A program made the position numbers and the translations under genes. From positions 1 through 64,000 of the forward strand of contig NZ_MRCB01000018.1 in NCBI RefSeq assembly GCF_001904635.1: a stretch of DNA of 64,000 nucleotides, given 5' to 3'. The DNA comes from Hydrococcus rivularis NIES-593. GTDB lineage: Bacteria; Cyanobacteriota; Cyanobacteriia; Cyanobacteriales; Microcystaceae. Below are positions 18,899-28,906 of the stretch, piece after piece. The notes beneath the pieces were generated by a model. It worked only from the letters and a program-made list of their open reading frames with translations, was not told the DNA's origin and made no database searches. The number at the start of each line of letters is the position of its first letter. The first letter of the stretch is position 1.

Positions 18899-20998
18899 AT
18901 GGAAAGTCTACAGCCCTTCCGCCATGTTTTAGTCATCGAAGATCAAAAGGCTAGGCGTATCGTTGTTCTGGAGCAATCGACTTATTCGGTCGGTCGGGAG
19001 TCAAGCAACGATATTGTCATTTACGATCGCATTGTTTCTCGCCATCATGCCACTTTATTGCGAATCAAAAAATCTCCCCGTCACGATAGCTATTTCTATC
19101 GAATTATCGACGGAGATTTAGAAGGAAATAAAAGTACAAATGGCTTAATGATTAATGGAAAACGTTGCGAATCCCATAACCTCAAACATGGCGATGTCAT
19201 TTTACTCGGCAACAAGGCAAAACTGAGTTACTATATCCTGTCCAATGCTATAGACATTGCTTTGTTCAACCCCATCGAATCTGCCAAGGTAGAGTCGTTG
19301 AGCGAGGCAACGATTTCCTGGAGTGACAATTATAAATCGACCGCGATCGAATCCGAAAAGCTCGAACAATTCGATCGCGATGACTTGATGCGATTGGCTT
19401 CTTTTCCCGAACTAAGTCCCAATCCCATTATCGAGATCGATTATGAGGGAAATCTCACCTATCTCAACCCAGCTGCCAGCATCAAATTTAGCAACATGCA
19501 GCGGGCAAGTCTCGAACATCCGATTTTGATGGGTTTGCTCGCTCAAGCGCCCAATGTTGAGGGGAACTTGCTGTTGCGAGAGGTAAAAGTTGGGGAGGAA
19601 GTTTACGAACAATACGTTCACTTCCTTTCGGAAAACAAGCTAATTAGAAGTTATCTGTTCGATGTCACCGAACGAAAACGCGCCCAAGAAAACCTTCAGT
19701 ATCAAGCTTTTCACGACTCGCTTACCAATCTGCCCAACCGAGCCTTTTTTAACGAACAACTCGCGATCGCTCTTGCCAATGCCAAACGGAATCGCAACCT
19801 GATGGCAGTTATGTTTCTCGATCTCGATGGGTTTAAAAATATTAACGATACGCTCGGTCACACAATTGGCGATCGTCTCTTGCAAAGCTTTGCCAAACGC
19901 TTGAGTGCCTGTCTGCGGGGAGGAGATACTTTAGCTCGCTGGGGCGGTGACGAGTTTACGATCCTGCTGCCGCAAATTCGTAGCGCCGAGGATACAATCA
20001 AACTCGCCCAACGAATTCTCAACGAATTAAAGCTGCCTTTCGAGATCTCCGAAAATCAAATATACATCAAAAGCAGCATCGGAATCGCGCTTTATCCCCA
20101 GGACGGTCAAGATGCAGAAACCCTCGTCAAACATGCCGATGCTGCCCTTTATCGTGCTAAAGAACAAGGTCGCGATCGCTATCGATTCTACAGTTCTAGC
20201 ATGGCTTCCAAAGCCTCTCTGCTGCTGAAACTAGAAGGACTACTGCGCCAAGCACTAAACAAGAACGAGCTGTCTTTGCACTATCAACCCCAGGCAGATG
20301 TCAAAACCAATGTGCTGACAGGGATAGAAGCGCTTCTGCGTTGGTCTCATCCCGAATTAGGACAGGTTTCGCCGGTCAAATTAATCCCTCTAGCTGAAGA
20401 AACCGACCTCATCGTACCTTTGAGTGAGTGGGTTTTACAGACTGCTTGCAAGCAAAATCGCCTTTGGCAAGAAGCGGGCTTGCAATTGGTGCCTGTAGCC
20501 GTGAATTTCTCGCTTCGCCAGTTTCATCAACCCAATTTCGTCAAAATGGTGATGCGAACCCTAGAAGAAACGAGATTGGAGCCTCAGTGGCTGGAGATAG
20601 AAATTACAGAAGCTGCGATCGCGCACAATCTCGATTATGCTCTTCAGACGCTTCAATCGTTGCGTCAGATAGGCATTCGCTTCGCTCTAGACGATTTTGG
20701 CACCGGGCAGACTTCTCTTAGCTATCTGCAAAAATTTTCTTTTCATACGCTCAAAATCGATCGCTCTCTCATCCAAATCCTAAAGGATAATCCCCACGAT
20801 AGCGCGATGGTTAGGGCGATCGTTGCTTCGGGACGCAGCTTTAATTTAAGAGTTGTCGCAGAAGGGGTGGAAAATCTCCAACAACTCGAAATCTTACAAC
20901 GCCTGCAATGCGAAGAAGTTCAAGGGTATTGGTTTAGCCGCCCTTTGAAGCCAGAAGATGCTACTCAATTTTTAGTCCGCAGTCGGGTGGAAGCGTAA
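18899..20998 (+). CDS. FHA-PAS-GGDEF-EAL c-di-GMP protein
   Basis: This 699-residue protein carries FHA (about 20-115), one PAS-like region (about 165-260), GGDEF at 349-353 with inhibitory-site RGGD before it, and EAL starting at E477. The other EAL determinants are intact (FSLRQF Asn, EITEAA, ALDDFGTG, LKIDRS, AEGVE). Both diguanylate cyclase and phosphodiesterase activity are possible. It is closely similar to the neighbours on both sides but lacks the second PAS of the first. It starts 87 bp after the previous gene and is probably co-transcribed. Confidence 0.9.
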   Translation: MESLQPFRHVLVIEDQKARRIVVLEQSTYSVGRESSNDIVIYDRIVSRHHATLLRIKKSPRHDSYFYRIIDGDLEGNKSTNGLMINGKRCESHNLKHGDVILLGNKAKLSYYILSNAIDIALFNPIESAKVESLSEATISWSDNYKSTAIESEKLEQFDRDDLMRLASFPELSPNPIIEIDYEGNLTYLNPAASIKFSNMQRASLEHPILMGLLAQAPNVEGNLLLREVKVGEEVYEQYVHFLSENKLIRSYLFDVTERKRAQENLQYQAFHDSLTNLPNRAFFNEQLAIALANAKRNRNLMAVMFLDLDGFKNINDTLGHTIGDRLLQSFAKRLSACLRGGDTLARWGGDEFTILLPQIRSAEDTIKLAQRILNELKLPFEISENQIYIKSSIGIALYPQDGQDAETLVKHADAALYRAKEQGRDRYRFYSSSMASKASLLLKLEGLLRQALNKNELSLHYQPQADVKTNVLTGIEALLRWSHPELGQVSPVKLIPLAEETDLIVPLSEWVLQTACKQNRLWQEAGLQLVPVAVNFSLRQFHQPNFVKMVMRTLEETRLEPQWLEIEITEAAIAHNLDYALQTLQSLRQIGIRFALDDFGTGQTSLSYLQKFSFHTLKIDRSLIQILKDNPHDSAMVRAIVASGRSFNLRVVAEGVENLQQLEILQRLQCEEVQGYWFSRPLKPEDATQFLVRSRVEA

Positions 20999-21320
20999 CC
21001 AATTCGGAGTTAGATCGATTACATAAATACGAGAATGAAATAGCCCTAGGTAACGGGTAAGGAGAAAAGGGACATTTTTCTCTTTAACCTTTCCCTGCAT
21101 TTGGATTAGCATCTTTCTCAGTATTTTTACGCAATCACTTAAGCAACTGAAGTCAGCTTCACGAGAAATTTAAAAATTTGGCATAGTAGTTTAAAGATTT
21201 GGTAAAAATTTCAATAAACTCTTACGAATAGCCCCTAAATTTTCTACGATTGAATAAATTAGCATAACAAGATTTTTATTGTTTATCTAATCAGTTAAAA
21301 TCAGCACTCAGGAGACTGGG
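20999..21320. other. Intergenic region between second and third GGDEF-EAL genes
   Basis: AT-rich, with an imperfect hairpin at about 21056-21107 (GGGTAAGGAG... pairing with ...AACCTTTCCC) that could end the upstream transcript. GGAG at 21311-21314 serves the downstream ATG. Nothing else supported. Confidence 0.4.
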
Positions 21321-23120
21321 ATGGTATCGGAACAAGTCCCACAAGTTAGTCATGTATTAATTGTTGAAGATTTACAGGGAAGGCGGAGCATTCCTTTGGA
21401 AGAGTCTCACTATTCGATTGGTCGTCATTCCAGCAATTCAATTGTTATCTATTCCAAACAAATTTCCCGTAGGCATGCCACTTTAATCCTCAAAAAACAT
21501 AGCAATCCCGATAAAAATTCCTTTTTTATTATTGATGGAGACGGAGAAGGTCATCAAAGTCATAATGGCATATTTGTCAATGGGAAAAAAAGTTTATTTC
21601 ACGAACTCCAAGATGGAGATTTAATTAATTTTGGCGGGGATGTTAATGCTAGCTATCACGTTATTGCATCCGGAATTTCAGCCCCCAACCCCAAAGAGAT
21701 TGTTACCCTCGATAGCATCGCGACGGGGATGAATGGTCAATTGGCTCAAAGCCGTCACAACCAAGCAACGCTGAGGCTATCGGATACTTTACCAGAAACC
21801 TCGGACGGAGAAGACACCATTCTCAAACCCGCGCACCAGGATTGGTTGACAGGGCTATCGGATCGCACCCTATTCAACGAACACCTTTCCATCGCCTTGA
21901 CGAATGCCAGAGAAAAACAACAGCAACTCGCCGTCATCTATCTCGATTTAGAACACTTTGAAACGATTAATAACAAGTTCGGCTATTCTGTTGGCGATCG
22001 CTTACTCAAAGAGTTTTCCAAACGATTGCATGACTGCCTGCGTGCAGGCGATATTGTCGCTCGCTGGGGAGGCGACGAGTTTACGGTTCTTCTGAGGCAG
22101 ATTAAGACTCCAGACGATCCCGTTAGAGTCAGTCAGAGAATTCTCAATACGCTCAAAGCCCCCTTTACCATCGAAAAACATCAAGTTTATCTCAGATGTC
22201 ATATCGGGATCGCCATCTATCCTCAAAATGGAGAAGATAGCGCAACCCTGATCGAGACCGCAGAACATAACTTAGACGACAATAAGAAACAGAATAACCA
22301 TGGTAGGCGATCGCCCAGCGCTCCCCCAATCGATCCCAAACTATTGAGAGTAGAATCGCTGTTGCGCAAAGCGCTTGAAAGAGAGGAATTCTCTCTTTAT
22401 TACCAGCCCCAAGTCAATATCAACACGGGGGAAATCTATGGCATGGAAGCCCTAATACGATGGCACCATCCCAAGCTGGGAATAATTTATCCCCATCAAT
22501 TTCTTCCTTGGGCAGAGAAAACGTCTCTCATTGTCTCCATTAACCAGTGGGTACTACAGACAGCCTGCCGTCAAAATCGCGCTTGGCAAGCGGCTGGGTT
22601 GCCCCGTCTGCCCATGTCAGTTAACCTGTCTCCCCGACAATTTCAACAGCCCAATTTGACGCAGATAGTAGCTCAGGTGTTGGACAAAGCCAAGTTAGAA
22701 CCCTATTGGCTGGAGTTGGAAATTACAGAGAGGGCGATCGTGCAAAATGGGAACTTGGCTCGCCAGCTTTTCCATCAATTATCCCAGCTAGGAGTTCCCG
22801 TTGCCATCGACGATTTTGGTACGGGGTATTCTGCCATTGGCTATCTGCAAGAATTTCCTTTCAATAAACTCAAAATTGCTCAATCGTGCGTCAACAAACT
22901 CAAAGATAACCCGAAGAAGACGGGGATAATTTCTGCCGCGATCGCTTTGGGACGGGCGTTTAACCTAAGAGTAGTAGCAGAAGGCGTAGAAACCCAACAG
23001 CAACTGGACTTACTGCGCCGACTTCAATGTCAAGAGATACAGGGGTATCGATTCAGCAAGCCATTGAGCGACACGGAAGCCACTCAGTTTTTGACCCAGC
23101 ATTGGATCGTTACAAAATAG
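21321..23120 (+). CDS. FHA-GGDEF-EAL c-di-GMP protein, no PAS
   Basis: This 599-residue protein has an FHA domain (about 20-120), GGDEF at 250-254 with RAGD inhibitory site, and EAL from E376. It is a shortened sibling of the two preceding genes without PAS. Divergences from its siblings: the metal-binding stretch reads YLDLEHFETINNKFGY where the siblings have LDLDxFKNVND/GH, and the segment LKID of the EAL domain reads LKIA. AEGVE is intact. It may have weakened activities in both halves. A 322-bp spacer with its own ribosome-binding site suggests separate expression. Confidence 0.88.
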   Translation: MVSEQVPQVSHVLIVEDLQGRRSIPLEESHYSIGRHSSNSIVIYSKQISRRHATLILKKHSNPDKNSFFIIDGDGEGHQSHNGIFVNGKKSLFHELQDGDLINFGGDVNASYHVIASGISAPNPKEIVTLDSIATGMNGQLAQSRHNQATLRLSDTLPETSDGEDTILKPAHQDWLTGLSDRTLFNEHLSIALTNAREKQQQLAVIYLDLEHFETINNKFGYSVGDRLLKEFSKRLHDCLRAGDIVARWGGDEFTVLLRQIKTPDDPVRVSQRILNTLKAPFTIEKHQVYLRCHIGIAIYPQNGEDSATLIETAEHNLDDNKKQNNHGRRSPSAPPIDPKLLRVESLLRKALEREEFSLYYQPQVNINTGEIYGMEALIRWHHPKLGIIYPHQFLPWAEKTSLIVSINQWVLQTACRQNRAWQAAGLPRLPMSVNLSPRQFQQPNLTQIVAQVLDKAKLEPYWLELEITERAIVQNGNLARQLFHQLSQLGVPVAIDDFGTGYSAIGYLQEFPFNKLKIAQSCVNKLKDNPKKTGIISAAIALGRAFNLRVVAEGVETQQQLDLLRRLQCQEIQGYRFSKPLSDTEATQFLTQHWIVTK

Positions 23121-23251
23121 CGATCGAATGGAAAACCATTTCATAAGAAAGTAAAGAAACAGTAAAATCAAGACACAGAACATACCATTGGGCAAACAGA
23201 TGAGTTATGCTAATGGTCGAACTGGCGCTTTGGTAGCAGGCAAAAAAGCGT

Positions 23252-25015
23252 ATGAGAAGGCTATTGTTGTTGGTTTTATTTCTCGTCGGGCTATGGGCTG
23301 CGCTCTCAAACTTTAAGGGATTAGCCAATAAAGGAGAATATAGCTCGATCGTACTCGACTTTCGAGATAATCTGCCAACGACAGTTATTAGCGAGCAATT
23401 ACAAGCGATCGCGCAAAAATATAACAAAACTGCCACGCTTAACAGCATTTTTTCTGTCAGCGACAATATCTACACCCTCGAAGGCGACGAGCAATTACTA
23501 AAAGCCTTGCGGCATTCTCCCCTGAAAAAATTTGTCGAACATATCGAACCTAACTATATTTATCGAGCCTTTGAAGTTCCCAACGACCCAGACTACGGCA
23601 AGCAGTGGAATCTCCGCAGCATTAACATAGAACGGGCGTGGGAAGACACCAAAGGAGCGGGCGTTACCGTTGCTGTCATCGACACGGGAGTCAGCCGCGT
23701 TCCCGACTTGCAGCAAACGGAATTCGTCGAAGGCTACGACTTCGTAAATGACAAAGTTAACGCCACAGATGACAATGGTCACGGCACTCACGTAGCAGGA
23801 ACCATCGCCCAATCCACCAACAACAATTACGGAGTAGCAGGAATTGCCTATAAAGCCAAAATTATGCCCCTTAAGGTTCTATCGGCTGGCGGCAGCGGAA
23901 CCATCTTAGATATTGCTGAAGCCATTCGCTTTGCAGCAGATAGGGGTGCCGACGTAATTAATATGAGCTTGGGTGGCGGTGGCGAAAGTCTGGTGATGAA
24001 AGAAGCTATTGACTATGCCCATCAAAAAGGCGTAGTTATCGTGGCGGCAGCGGGGAACTCCAACCGCAATGCGGCAGAATATCCCGCTCGCTATCCTCAT
24101 GTTATCGGCGTTGCTGCCACCGATTTAGCTGGAAAAAAAGCCCCTTATTCCAACTATGGAGCAGCGGTAGATATTGCAGCTCCTGGTGGCAGCAATGAGG
24201 GTAAAATCCTGCAAGAGACAATCGATCCCAGAACCAACCAACCCGTCTTTATGGGTTTTCAGGGAACGAGTATGGCAGCTCCGCACGTCGCCGGGGTAGC
24301 AGCTTTGATTAAAGCTTCTGGCATCTCCAACCCCGATGAAGTCTTAAGCGTCCTCCAAAAGTCGGCTCGAACTGTCTCGGAAGATCCTTTCAATCATTTT
24401 GGGGCAGGTCACTTAGATAGTACGGCAGCCGTCAAATTAGCCCTGAAAGGTAAAATAACTTGGAAAGACTTTTTCCGATGGCTGCGCGATAATGGCTATC
24501 TCAATCCTCGTTTCTGGATTGATGGCGGGGTGGTGGCGCTGTTGCCTAAAATTCTGATGGTGATAGGGTCTTATCTACTCTATTGGTTTTTGCGCAATTA
24601 CCTGGGTTGGAGTTGGTCGCTCAATAGCGGACTGATTTTAGGAAGTTCTGGATTGTTCTTTCTCCGAGGCGTGTATATCCTCGATCTCCCTCAATGGCCC
24701 TTCCGATTGGCGAGTAGTTCGATTCCAGAATTAGGCAATACGATTGTTGGCTCCCCGATGCTGAATCCCCTCTTTGCCAGCGTCTTGATTCCCTTCCTAC
24801 TAATCGCTCTGTTGTTGGGACATCCCAAGTGGAAGTGGTTTGCCATCGGAACGACTCTCGGCGTTGCTTCTTGTCTGGCGGTGAGTGCTGTTATGTCTCC
24901 GGCTGTTTTATGGTTGGGGACGGGAGCGATCGCCCGCATCTTCCTGATCGTCAATGCCCTACTCTGCTTTGGGTTAGCCTATCTAGCAAGTCAAGGAGAA
25001 AAACGACTCGCATGA
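23252..25015 (+). CDS. Subtilisin-family (S8) serine protease with C-terminal membrane domain
   Basis: This 587-residue protein has an N-terminal signal/anchor (residues 3-20) and a short inhibitor-like prodomain (about 30-105). The S8 catalytic domain has D144 (AVIDTG), H177 (GHGTHVAG) and S340 (GTSMAAPH). After about residue 410 come roughly five hydrophobic helices to the C-terminus, which is unusual for subtilases. The catalytic domain should face the periplasm or thylakoid lumen. Its stop codon overlaps the start of the next small gene (ATGA), so the two are translationally coupled. Substrate unknown. Confidence 0.9.
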   Translation: MRRLLLLVLFLVGLWAALSNFKGLANKGEYSSIVLDFRDNLPTTVISEQLQAIAQKYNKTATLNSIFSVSDNIYTLEGDEQLLKALRHSPLKKFVEHIEPNYIYRAFEVPNDPDYGKQWNLRSINIERAWEDTKGAGVTVAVIDTGVSRVPDLQQTEFVEGYDFVNDKVNATDDNGHGTHVAGTIAQSTNNNYGVAGIAYKAKIMPLKVLSAGGSGTILDIAEAIRFAADRGADVINMSLGGGGESLVMKEAIDYAHQKGVVIVAAAGNSNRNAAEYPARYPHVIGVAATDLAGKKAPYSNYGAAVDIAAPGGSNEGKILQETIDPRTNQPVFMGFQGTSMAAPHVAGVAALIKASGISNPDEVLSVLQKSARTVSEDPFNHFGAGHLDSTAAVKLALKGKITWKDFFRWLRDNGYLNPRFWIDGGVVALLPKILMVIGSYLLYWFLRNYLGWSWSLNSGLILGSSGLFFLRGVYILDLPQWPFRLASSSIPELGNTIVGSPMLNPLFASVLIPFLLIALLLGHPKWKWFAIGTTLGVASCLAVSAVMSPAVLWLGTGAIARIFLIVNALLCFGLAYLASQGEKRLA

Positions 25016-25236
25016 GTATTACCCTTACAGGTACGATCGCGCGGCAAGACTTTGGTTTCGGAATTTGGGCTATAGTCACCGAAGCTGGCGAAACCTACGA
25101 ACTCAAAGATCCCCCGCAGGAGTTGTGTCAAGAGCGAGCCAAGGTTAGAGTCGAAGGTCGAGTTCGAGACGACGTAATGACCATGGCGATGATTGGTCCG
25201 GTTCTGGAAGTAAGCGCTTTTGAATTTTTGGACTGA
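25012..25236 (+). CDS. Small OB-fold-like protein coupled to the protease gene
   Basis: This 74-residue protein starts at the ATG overlapping the protease stop. The beta-rich pattern (GTIARQDFGFGIWAIVTEAGETYEL, then RAKVRVEGRVRDDVMTMAMIGPVLEV) resembles a small OB-fold. No signal peptide is seen, so it is probably cytoplasmic. The overlap implies co-expression with the membrane protease. Function unknown. Confidence 0.7.
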   Translation: MSITLTGTIARQDFGFGIWAIVTEAGETYELKDPPQELCQERAKVRVEGRVRDDVMTMAMIGPVLEVSAFEFLD

Positions 25237-25270
25237 GATGCATTTTGGGGCTAATGGCTGTCGCTAGCGG

Positions 25271-25615
25271 CTAGAACCTTACCTTCGTTTGCAACCAATT
25301 AGTAACCAGTCGCGGACAGTTTTTTTTAACCCAACGCAGAGCATAGATTTTCGCGACTGGCTTGAATATGCGTGCTATAGATTTCATCATCCTTCTCTGG
25401 CGGGGTCGATTGGGAAACTTTTTGTTGATTAAATTAACCGAACCCACATCGTAGAGACGGTCTATGATAAGTTTGAGGGTTGTCTCCTCTCGTTCTACTA
25501 AATGCTCCAGCAACACGAGAACGTCTCGCATGCGCTCTTGTTCCATGCGTTCTTCCTCTGAGAGAATGGGAAGACGTTTGGGAGCGTCTACTGTTTTTTT
25601 TCGGGATGTCAGCAT
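25271..25615 (-). CDS. Small basic hypothetical protein
   Basis: This 114-residue protein is rich in Arg/Lys. It has an acidic helical stretch (ILSEEERMEQERMRDVLVLLEHLVE) and a basic C-terminal half. No recognised domain or membrane segment. It lies 39 bp downstream of uppS on the same strand and could be the last gene of the lysA-cdaA-uppS group. Its regular codon use supports a real gene. Confidence 0.6.
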   Translation of the reverse strand: MLTSRKKTVDAPKRLPILSEEERMEQERMRDVLVLLEHLVEREETTLKLIIDRLYDVGSVNLINKKFPNRPRQRRMMKSIARIFKPVAKIYALRWVKKNCPRLVTNWLQTKVRF

Positions 25616-25654
25616 CAGTTATTGAGTTTTTCTCGCTTCTTCTAGATTATTCCC

Positions 25655-26404
25655 TCAAACTTTCCCAAAACGTCGCTCTCTTTGCTGATAAGCCGATAGG
25701 GCTTGGTGAAATTGAGCGCGATCGAAGTCGGGCCAAAGGGTTGGTGTCACGTAAATTTCGGCATAAGCCATTTGCCAGAGCAAGAAATTACTGATGCGCA
25801 TTTCTCCGCTCGTGCGGATAAGTAAGTCTGGAGAGGGAAGACCACAAGTATAGAGATGGCGTTCAACTAAGGCTTCGTCGATTTCTTCAGGCTCGATCGC
25901 TCCTTGCCGAACTTTAGCCGCGATCGCCCGACAAGCTTGGACGATTTCCTGCCGTCCGCCATAATTAGTCGCCACCGTAAACTGAATTCCTAAATTATCT
26001 TTCGTTTCTTCCATCGATCGCTCGATCTCTGCCTGAAGCGATGGCGGTAGCGATTCTAAATTTCCCACAAAGCGAATGCGCACGTTTTCTTCCATCATCT
26101 CCTTGAGTTCTTTGCGCAAAACTCGCTCGAACAGCGTCATAAGAAACTCGACTTCTTCGAGCGGTCGTCCCCAATTTTCCGTTGAAAACGCATAAGCTGT
26201 GAGCGCTGGAACGCCCCAATCCCTACAGCAACGCAGCAAATCTTTCAAGGTATCTACCCCTCTTTGATGTCCCATAATTCGGGGAAGTCCTCGCTGCTTT
26301 GCCCAGCGACCGTTGCCATCCATAATGACTGCAACGTGCCCAGGCAAACGACTTTTATCGAGATCGGCAGGTAACTCTTGTAACGCGATTGGCTTAGTTG
26401 TCAT
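25655..26404 (-). CDS. uppS: Isoprenyl transferase (undecaprenyl diphosphate synthase family)
   Basis: This 249-residue protein has the cis-prenyltransferase signature [16 protein letters not shown] (DGNGRW at 29-34), the helix motif [10 protein letters not shown] and the C-terminal [20 protein letters not shown]. It condenses isopentenyl diphosphate with an allylic diphosphate to make the cis-polyprenyl carrier for peptidoglycan and glycan synthesis. Its start overlaps the stop of cdaA by 4 bp (ATGA), so the pair is translationally coupled. Confidence 0.95.
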   Translation of the reverse strand: MTTKPIALQELPADLDKSRLPGHVAVIMDGNGRWAKQRGLPRIMGHQRGVDTLKDLLRCCRDWGVPALTAYAFSTENWGRPLEEVEFLMTLFERVLRKELKEMMEENVRIRFVGNLESLPPSLQAEIERSMEETKDNLGIQFTVATNYGGRQEIVQACRAIAAKVRQGAIEPEEIDEALVERHLYTCGLPSPDLLIRTSGEMRISNFLLWQMAYAEIYVTPTLWPDFDRAQFHQALSAYQQRERRFGKV

Positions 26405-27318
26405 TTCTTCTGTTCTTTTGACTTCGATGACGGAAGATGAAATATACGCTCTAATAATATTCGTCCTTGTAAGCCAATTGTACGGCTTAATACGCCCAAA
26501 CTAGGCGCAACAACGACTTCTCTCTCTACTGATGGAGAAAACCTCTCCTCTAATAGCTCTTTGAGTTTACTGCTAGTTAAGGGTCGGTTGAGATTGCCCC
26601 TCTCTGCTAAAGAAATCGAACCCGTTTCTTCCGATACGACTACACAAATACAATTTTCAACTCGCTCGGTAATTCCCATCGCTGCGCGGTGGCGCGTCCC
26701 CAACTGCCGCGAGGCAGTACGTTCCGACAGCGGTAAAATTACGCCAGCCGAAACAATGCGAGAGCCGCGAATAAAAACGGCTCCATCGTGGAGTAGGGTT
26801 TTGGGTTGAAAAATGGTTTGCAAAAGTTCTTTAGAAACTTCACCATTGAGACTTACCCCCGGATTCACAAATACTCGCATATCGATAGTTCCTGATGTTT
26901 CGAGAACCATTAAAGCTCCGGTTCGATTTTGCGAAAGTTCTTTGACAGCATCGACAATTTCATCGATTACGTTGTTGGGTTTGGGCAGAGAACGCTGGCG
27001 CTGAAACAATTGGAGAATCTGTCCTCGTCCTAACAACTCCAAAAATCGACGGAATTCTGACTGGAAGATCACTGCCATGGCGACAGCCGCTCCTAGCACT
27101 AGCTTCTCCAGTACAAACTTGAGCAGTTCTAGCTTAAGTCGCTCGCTAAGTACTGCTGCCAACATTAAAATAATGAGTCCTCGCACCATCCATAGGGTTC
27201 GCCGCTCTCCAATAATGAGGAGCATTAGATAAGTGAGTATTAGGACTAATCCAATATCGAGACCGTTATGGATTAGCCAAGATACAATCCAGCTTTGACC
27301 AGGAGCAGAACCCGACAT
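26401..27318 (-). CDS. cdaA: Diadenylate cyclase CdaA
   Basis: This 305-residue protein has three N-terminal membrane helices (about 20-95) and a DisA_N/DAC domain with the catalytic motifs DGA (178-180, in [11 protein letters not shown]) and GTRHR (207-211). It makes c-di-AMP from two ATP; in bacteria this messenger controls potassium, osmotic balance and, in cyanobacteria, night survival. It is coupled to uppS and downstream of lysA, a gene neighbourhood repeated in cyanobacteria and linking it to cell-wall precursor supply. Confidence 0.95.
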   Translation of the reverse strand: MSGSAPGQSWIVSWLIHNGLDIGLVLILTYLMLLIIGERRTLWMVRGLIILMLAAVLSERLKLELLKFVLEKLVLGAAVAMAVIFQSEFRRFLELLGRGQILQLFQRQRSLPKPNNVIDEIVDAVKELSQNRTGALMVLETSGTIDMRVFVNPGVSLNGEVSKELLQTIFQPKTLLHDGAVFIRGSRIVSAGVILPLSERTASRQLGTRHRAAMGITERVENCICVVVSEETGSISLAERGNLNRPLTSSKLKELLEERFSPSVEREVVVAPSLGVLSRTIGLQGRILLERIFHLPSSKSKEQKK

Positions 27319-27466
27319 GGGTAATGATGAATTTTAGAGAATGAATTATGAATTAGTAAAGGTTGGCGAAGTAGGAGGAATGCGATCGATCGCCCAATCC
27401 AGGAGATCTTTCCCAACGAGGGGGTCTGAAAGTATGCTTCTAGAAAGCGCACGCCACCCTTTCACC

Positions 27467-28906
27467 TTAAAAATGCGTGGACGAAGTATCTTCCACTAAT
27501 CTGGCTGGTAGGCGATCTTGTCGAATGAGATCCTCGTAAGTTTCTCGCTCAAGAATTAGATTGGCTTCTCCTTCATTGACCAAAACGGCTGCCGGACGGG
27601 GCAAGCGATTGTAATTGGAAGCCATACTATAGTTATACGCTCCCGTGCCCATTACGACCAGAATATCTCCCGATCGCGTCTTGGGCAATCGAGCATCTTT
27701 AATCAGAATATCTCCCGATTCGCAGTGTTTGCCAGCAATAGTCACAGTCTCTTCCAAAGGCGCTGACATCCGATTGGCTACAACAGTTCGATAGAGCGAC
27801 TGATAGGTAATCGGACGCGGGTTGTCTGACATGCCGCCATCGACGGCTATATAAGTGCGAATTTCAGGAACTTCCTTGCGGCTACCAATGGTATAAGCCG
27901 TGACGCAAGCCGAACCAATTAGCGAACGCCCCGGTTCGGCAATTAATTTTGGCAAGGGCAACTGCTGGGCTTTGCAAGCCTTCTCAACTGCTTGAGCGGC
28001 AGCTTTAACCCATTCCTCGATACTGGAAGGATCGTCTGCTTCTGTGTAGCAAATTCCCAATCCTCCGCCAATGTTTAATTCTCGGACGGACAAGCCATAT
28101 TCGCTTGCTTTTTTCGACCACTCTACCAAGACTTCTGCCAAGTCTTGATGGGGTTGGCGCTCAAAAATTTGCGAGCCGATATGAGCGTGTAAGCCGATAC
28201 AATCGAGCTTCGGTTGCTGGCTCACATAGGTAAAGACGGCTTCTAGTTGGTTGGGATCGAAGCCAAATTTGCTGTCTAGGTGTCCGGTGCGAATATACTC
28301 GTGGGTGTGGCACTCGATTCCGGGTGTCAGCCGCAGCATCGCGCGAATCGGTTTTTGGGTATTTGCGCCTAATTTGGCCAGCGTTTCTAATTCCAGCCAA
28401 TTGTCGATAATAATTGTGCAGTTGGTCGCGATCGCAAACTCTAGTTCGGCAACCGACTTATTATTTCCGTGCAGGTAAATTTTATCTCCCGCACGCTCTT
28501 TTATGCCCATCTGTTCGAGTGCCTGTAGGGTTGTATACAGTTCTCCCCCCGAAACCACATCGAATCCTAATCCCTCACTGGCAACGATACTGCAAACAGC
28601 CAGACAACTCCAAGCTTTAGATGCATAAATGACTTGAGATTCGCCGCTATAATACTGCTTGAAGGCATCTCGATACTGACGGCAAGCGGTTCTTAGAGTA
28701 AATTCATCTAAAACATACAAAGGAGAACCAAATTGCTCTACTAAGGTAACGAGATCGCAGCCGCCGATTTCTAGACAGTCACGACTGTTGACTTTGGCAG
28801 TGAGAGGTAGTAATTCTTGATTGGGCGATCTTGACGTTAGCTCTGCCGTTGGTTGTGGCAAGTATCGTTGTCCAGAATTCTGCGTTCCGAGATCCGTTGA
28901 TATCAT
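27467..28906 (-). CDS. lysA: Diaminopimelate decarboxylase
   Basis: This 479-residue fold-type III PLP enzyme catalyses the last step of lysine synthesis, converting meso-diaminopimelate to L-lysine. The PLP lysine is K97 in VIYASKAWS. The phosphate-binding GGGLGICY and the CESGDIL motif of the second active-site half are present. The N-terminus carries about 45 extra residues before the conserved start, as in several cyanobacterial LysA proteins. It is upstream of cdaA on the same strand with a 148-bp gap. Confidence 0.95.
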   Translation of the reverse strand: MISTDLGTQNSGQRYLPQPTAELTSRSPNQELLPLTAKVNSRDCLEIGGCDLVTLVEQFGSPLYVLDEFTLRTACRQYRDAFKQYYSGESQVIYASKAWSCLAVCSIVASEGLGFDVVSGGELYTTLQALEQMGIKERAGDKIYLHGNNKSVAELEFAIATNCTIIIDNWLELETLAKLGANTQKPIRAMLRLTPGIECHTHEYIRTGHLDSKFGFDPNQLEAVFTYVSQQPKLDCIGLHAHIGSQIFERQPHQDLAEVLVEWSKKASEYGLSVRELNIGGGLGICYTEADDPSSIEEWVKAAAQAVEKACKAQQLPLPKLIAEPGRSLIGSACVTAYTIGSRKEVPEIRTYIAVDGGMSDNPRPITYQSLYRTVVANRMSAPLEETVTIAGKHCESGDILIKDARLPKTRSGDILVVMGTGAYNYSMASNYNRLPRPAAVLVNEGEANLILERETYEDLIRQDRLPARLVEDTSSTHF

